This document shows positions 12,801 to 13,169 of a stretch of DNA of 13,169 nucleotides, piece after piece (the stretch's first letter is position 1; the number at the start of each line of letters is the position of its first letter). This stretch comes from RUG14223 sp051881075. Its GTDB lineage: Bacteria; Bacillota; Clostridia; Oscillospirales; Acutalibacteraceae. Both the position numbers and the translations under genes were made by a program. A model generated the notes under the pieces. The model was not told where the DNA came from and searched no databases. It worked only from the letters and a program-made list of their open reading frames with translations. The DNA is taken from assembly GCA_051881075.1 (NCBI GenBank), contig JBJEPE010000055.1, positions 1 to 13,169 on the forward strand, written 5' to 3'.

Positions 12801-13052
12801 GGTTCATATGCCGAAACATATGCAAAAAATAATAATAAAAAATTCGTAGCCCTAAATTACGCTATAGACGAAATAAAGCAATACGATATGTCGGGCGACT
12901 TTGACATAACCGTAGAAGACGTAGCCTGCATACAGGAGATACTAACAAGCGGCGACCTGACCGCAGAGCAAATAGCCGTATATGATGTAACAGGCGACGG
13001 CGAAGTAAACCTGCTGGACGCATATACTACATATCAGGTAATTAATAATTAA
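9843..13052 (+). CDS. Secreted BspA-like leucine-rich repeat protein with C-terminal dockerin
   Basis: A 1069-residue exported protein. The start ATG 9843 is chosen because AAAGGAG (9827-9833) is well placed and a signal peptide follows (KKVISYILVVMLIIGAV, cleavage after AFA at about residue 36); the in-frame ATG at 9774 lacks a good ribosome site. Next come an 11-unit TDA linker (about 60-114), then 32 BspA-type LRR_5 repeats of about 23 residues built on SITIPDSVTSIG..AF..CTSL. Three non-repeat inserts of the form INVDSxNEYYTSxDG interrupt them. The C-terminus is a type I dockerin with two calcium loops, DMSGDFDITVED and DVTGDGEVNLLD. Dockerins bind cohesins, so it probably docks to a surface scaffold; no sortase motif is present. 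BspA-like proteins often bind host or microbial surfaces. The ligand here is unknown. Confidence 0.93.
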   Translation: MKHLKNTRSIKKVISYILVVMLIIGAVPSQALTAFADSIVNTSDKYWYGDFQYRLITIATSTDATPTDATPTDATPTDATPTDASPTDASPTDATPTDATPTDATSTDATSTDATVRYETYAEIIGYRGSATNVIIPSSIKGYPVKSIGDWAFKYCYSVTSINIPNSVTSIGDDAFYNCASLTSINIPDSVISIGDMAFSFCTSLKRIIIPDSVRSIGYRAFYYCKNLTSITIGNSVTSIGNQAFEMCTSLTSINIPDSVTSISDMAFSFCTSLTSINIPDSVTSIGDMAFSFCTSLISINILDSVTIIGEGAFCFCESLTSITIPDGIRSICDGAFYNCTNLTSINIPDGVTSISENAFYNCRSLTSITIPDSVISIGEYAFYNCTSLTSATIGNSVTSIDNNVFKDCTALVSINVDSDNEYYTSVDGVLYTKDMTTLVCYPCGRKNSEYIIYDSVTSICNRAFYNCRSLTSITIPDSVTSICNRAFYNCRSLTSITIPDSVTSIGEYAFYNCTSLTSATIGNSVTSIGNSAFSGCTSLTSATIGNSVTSIGNSAFSGCTGLTNITIGNSVTSIGNDAFSNCTSLTSINVDSNNEYYTSIDGILFTKDRKILVCYPANKKDISYIIPYSVTSIGSDAFKDCTSLTSVTIGNSVRSIGSDAFKDCTSLTSVTIGNSVTSIGDWAFRSCTSLTSINIPDSVRSIGSDAFKDCTSLTSVTIGNSVTSIGYGAFSGCTSLISITIPESVKSIGSYAFDYCTSLTSINIPARVTSISNGVFYNCTSLVGIEIPDSVTDIGYNAFSNCTSLTSITIPDSVRSIGYGAFAGCTRLTDINVDSNNESYTSINGVLFTKNMKTLVSYPCGKESLEYIIPDSATSVGDGAFYGCTSLTKINIPDSVTSIGSDAFKDCTSLTGITIPDSVTNIDEDTFSNCTSLTSVTIPDSVTNIYPGAFLNCRSLTSIIIPDSVTDIEVMVFYNCTNLTIYGNAGSYAETYAKNNNKKFVALNYAIDEIKQYDMSGDFDITVEDVACIQEILTSGDLTAEQIAVYDVTGDGEVNLLDAYTTYQVINN
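10020..10184 (+). repeat. 15-base minisatellite encoding T(P/S)TDA repeats
   Basis: Eleven 15-base units of the type ACACCAACGGACGCA run in frame without a gap and encode a flexible, O-glycosylation-like Thr/Pro/Asp linker. Units vary mostly at third positions. Loss or gain of a unit keeps the reading frame. Confidence 0.93.
10287..12790 (+). repeat. Array of 32 LRR_5 units, mostly 69 bases each
   Basis: The unit encodes a surface LRR and carries recurring words such as TGCACAAGCTTAACAAGTAT and GACAGCGTAACAAGTATA. Unlike many BspA-like genes, neighbouring units are very similar at DNA level, including silent positions, which points to recent duplication or gene conversion. The opposite strand has long stop-free frames purely as a by-product of the period. 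Confidence 0.92.
11205..11342 (+). repeat. Perfect 69-base tandem duplication inside the LRR array
   Basis: 11205-11273 and 11274-11342 are identical and encode two identical RAFYNCRSLTSI repeats. A second pair of near-identical units follows at about 11406-11543 (NSAFSGC repeats). Confidence 0.93.
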
Positions 13053-13053
13053 T

Positions 13054-13123
13054 CGTTCCTAAAATTAAATAAATCCCCACAAAAGGCTGTCTTAAAGGAG
13101 CAATTCCCTAAAGACAGCCTTTT
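13054..13123 (+). terminator. Terminator hairpin within the repeated ~70-base element (copy 2)
   Basis: AAAAGGCTGTCTT (13081-13093) pairs perfectly with AAGACAGCCTTTT (13111-13123). The element begins one base after the dockerin gene stop and repeats 5-75. Within the stem, A13114 corresponds to G66 of copy 1, which keeps pairing as G.U. Confidence 0.88.
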
Positions 13124-13137
13124 ACTTGCAAAAAATT

Positions 13138-13160
13138 CCCCTTGCCGATATGACAAGGGG
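13138..13160 (+). terminator. Second hairpin after the BspA-like gene
   Basis: CCCCTTG (13138-13144) pairs with CAAGGGG (13154-13160) around a 9-base loop. The sequence after it (AGTAATTGT) has no clear T-run before the window ends, so its terminator role is uncertain. It could belong to a downstream element cut by the window edge. Confidence 0.5.
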
Positions 13161-13169
13161 AGTAATTGT

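Overview
The window looks like a low-GC Gram-positive gut bacterium of class Clostridia, probably a Ruminococcus/Oscillospiraceae relative. The grounds are an AT-rich sequence with strong AGGAGG-type ribosome sites, TTG starts, lipoproteins, a type I dockerin on a BspA-like leucine-rich-repeat protein, and the pairing of a VTC-type polyphosphate polymerase with a DUF4956 membrane protein. All protein genes are on the plus strand. No tRNA, rRNA, transposase, phage or CRISPR gene is visible.

Layout. (1) 5-80: a terminator-like repeat whose near-identical second copy lies at 13054-13123, so the pair brackets almost the whole window. (2) 151-2537: a promoter and operon for a polyphosphate polymerase (VTC domain), a DUF4956 membrane protein and a ComEC-like metallo-beta-lactamase-fold lipoprotein. 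(3) 2562-4596: a promoter, an OmpR-type response regulator and a sensor kinase. (4) 4646-8984: a promoter, a Cthe_2159-like beta-helix lipoprotein, a MacB/FtsX-type permease and its ATPase, then a strong terminator. (5) 9029-9724: about 700 bases without a credible protein gene, holding three tandem cassettes. Each has a promoter, a structured RNA core and a C(UUCG)G terminator, and reads as a family of small RNA genes. (6) 9843-13052: a secreted protein with a TDA-type minisatellite linker, 32 BspA-like repeats and a C-terminal dockerin.

How it fits together. Operons 2 and 4 start from promoters that share the identical 17-base element TTCAATCAAACTTCAAT, a direct repeat with 11-base periodicity, placed exactly 10 bases before the -10 box. 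The OmpR-type regulator lies between them and is the obvious candidate to bind both sites. This ties polyphosphate synthesis, the beta-helix lipoprotein and the ABC transporter into one envelope-related regulon. A perfect 14-base inverted repeat over the second promoter and ribosome site suggests that read-through mRNA from the kinase gene is translationally silent, while mRNA started at the regulated promoter is active.

The most novel-looking part is the small RNA array. Units 1 and 2 have promoters identical over 70 bases, including the 5' strand of the closing stem. Their cores are strongly diverged in sequence, yet they fold into the same plan with compensating base changes. I do not recognise the family.
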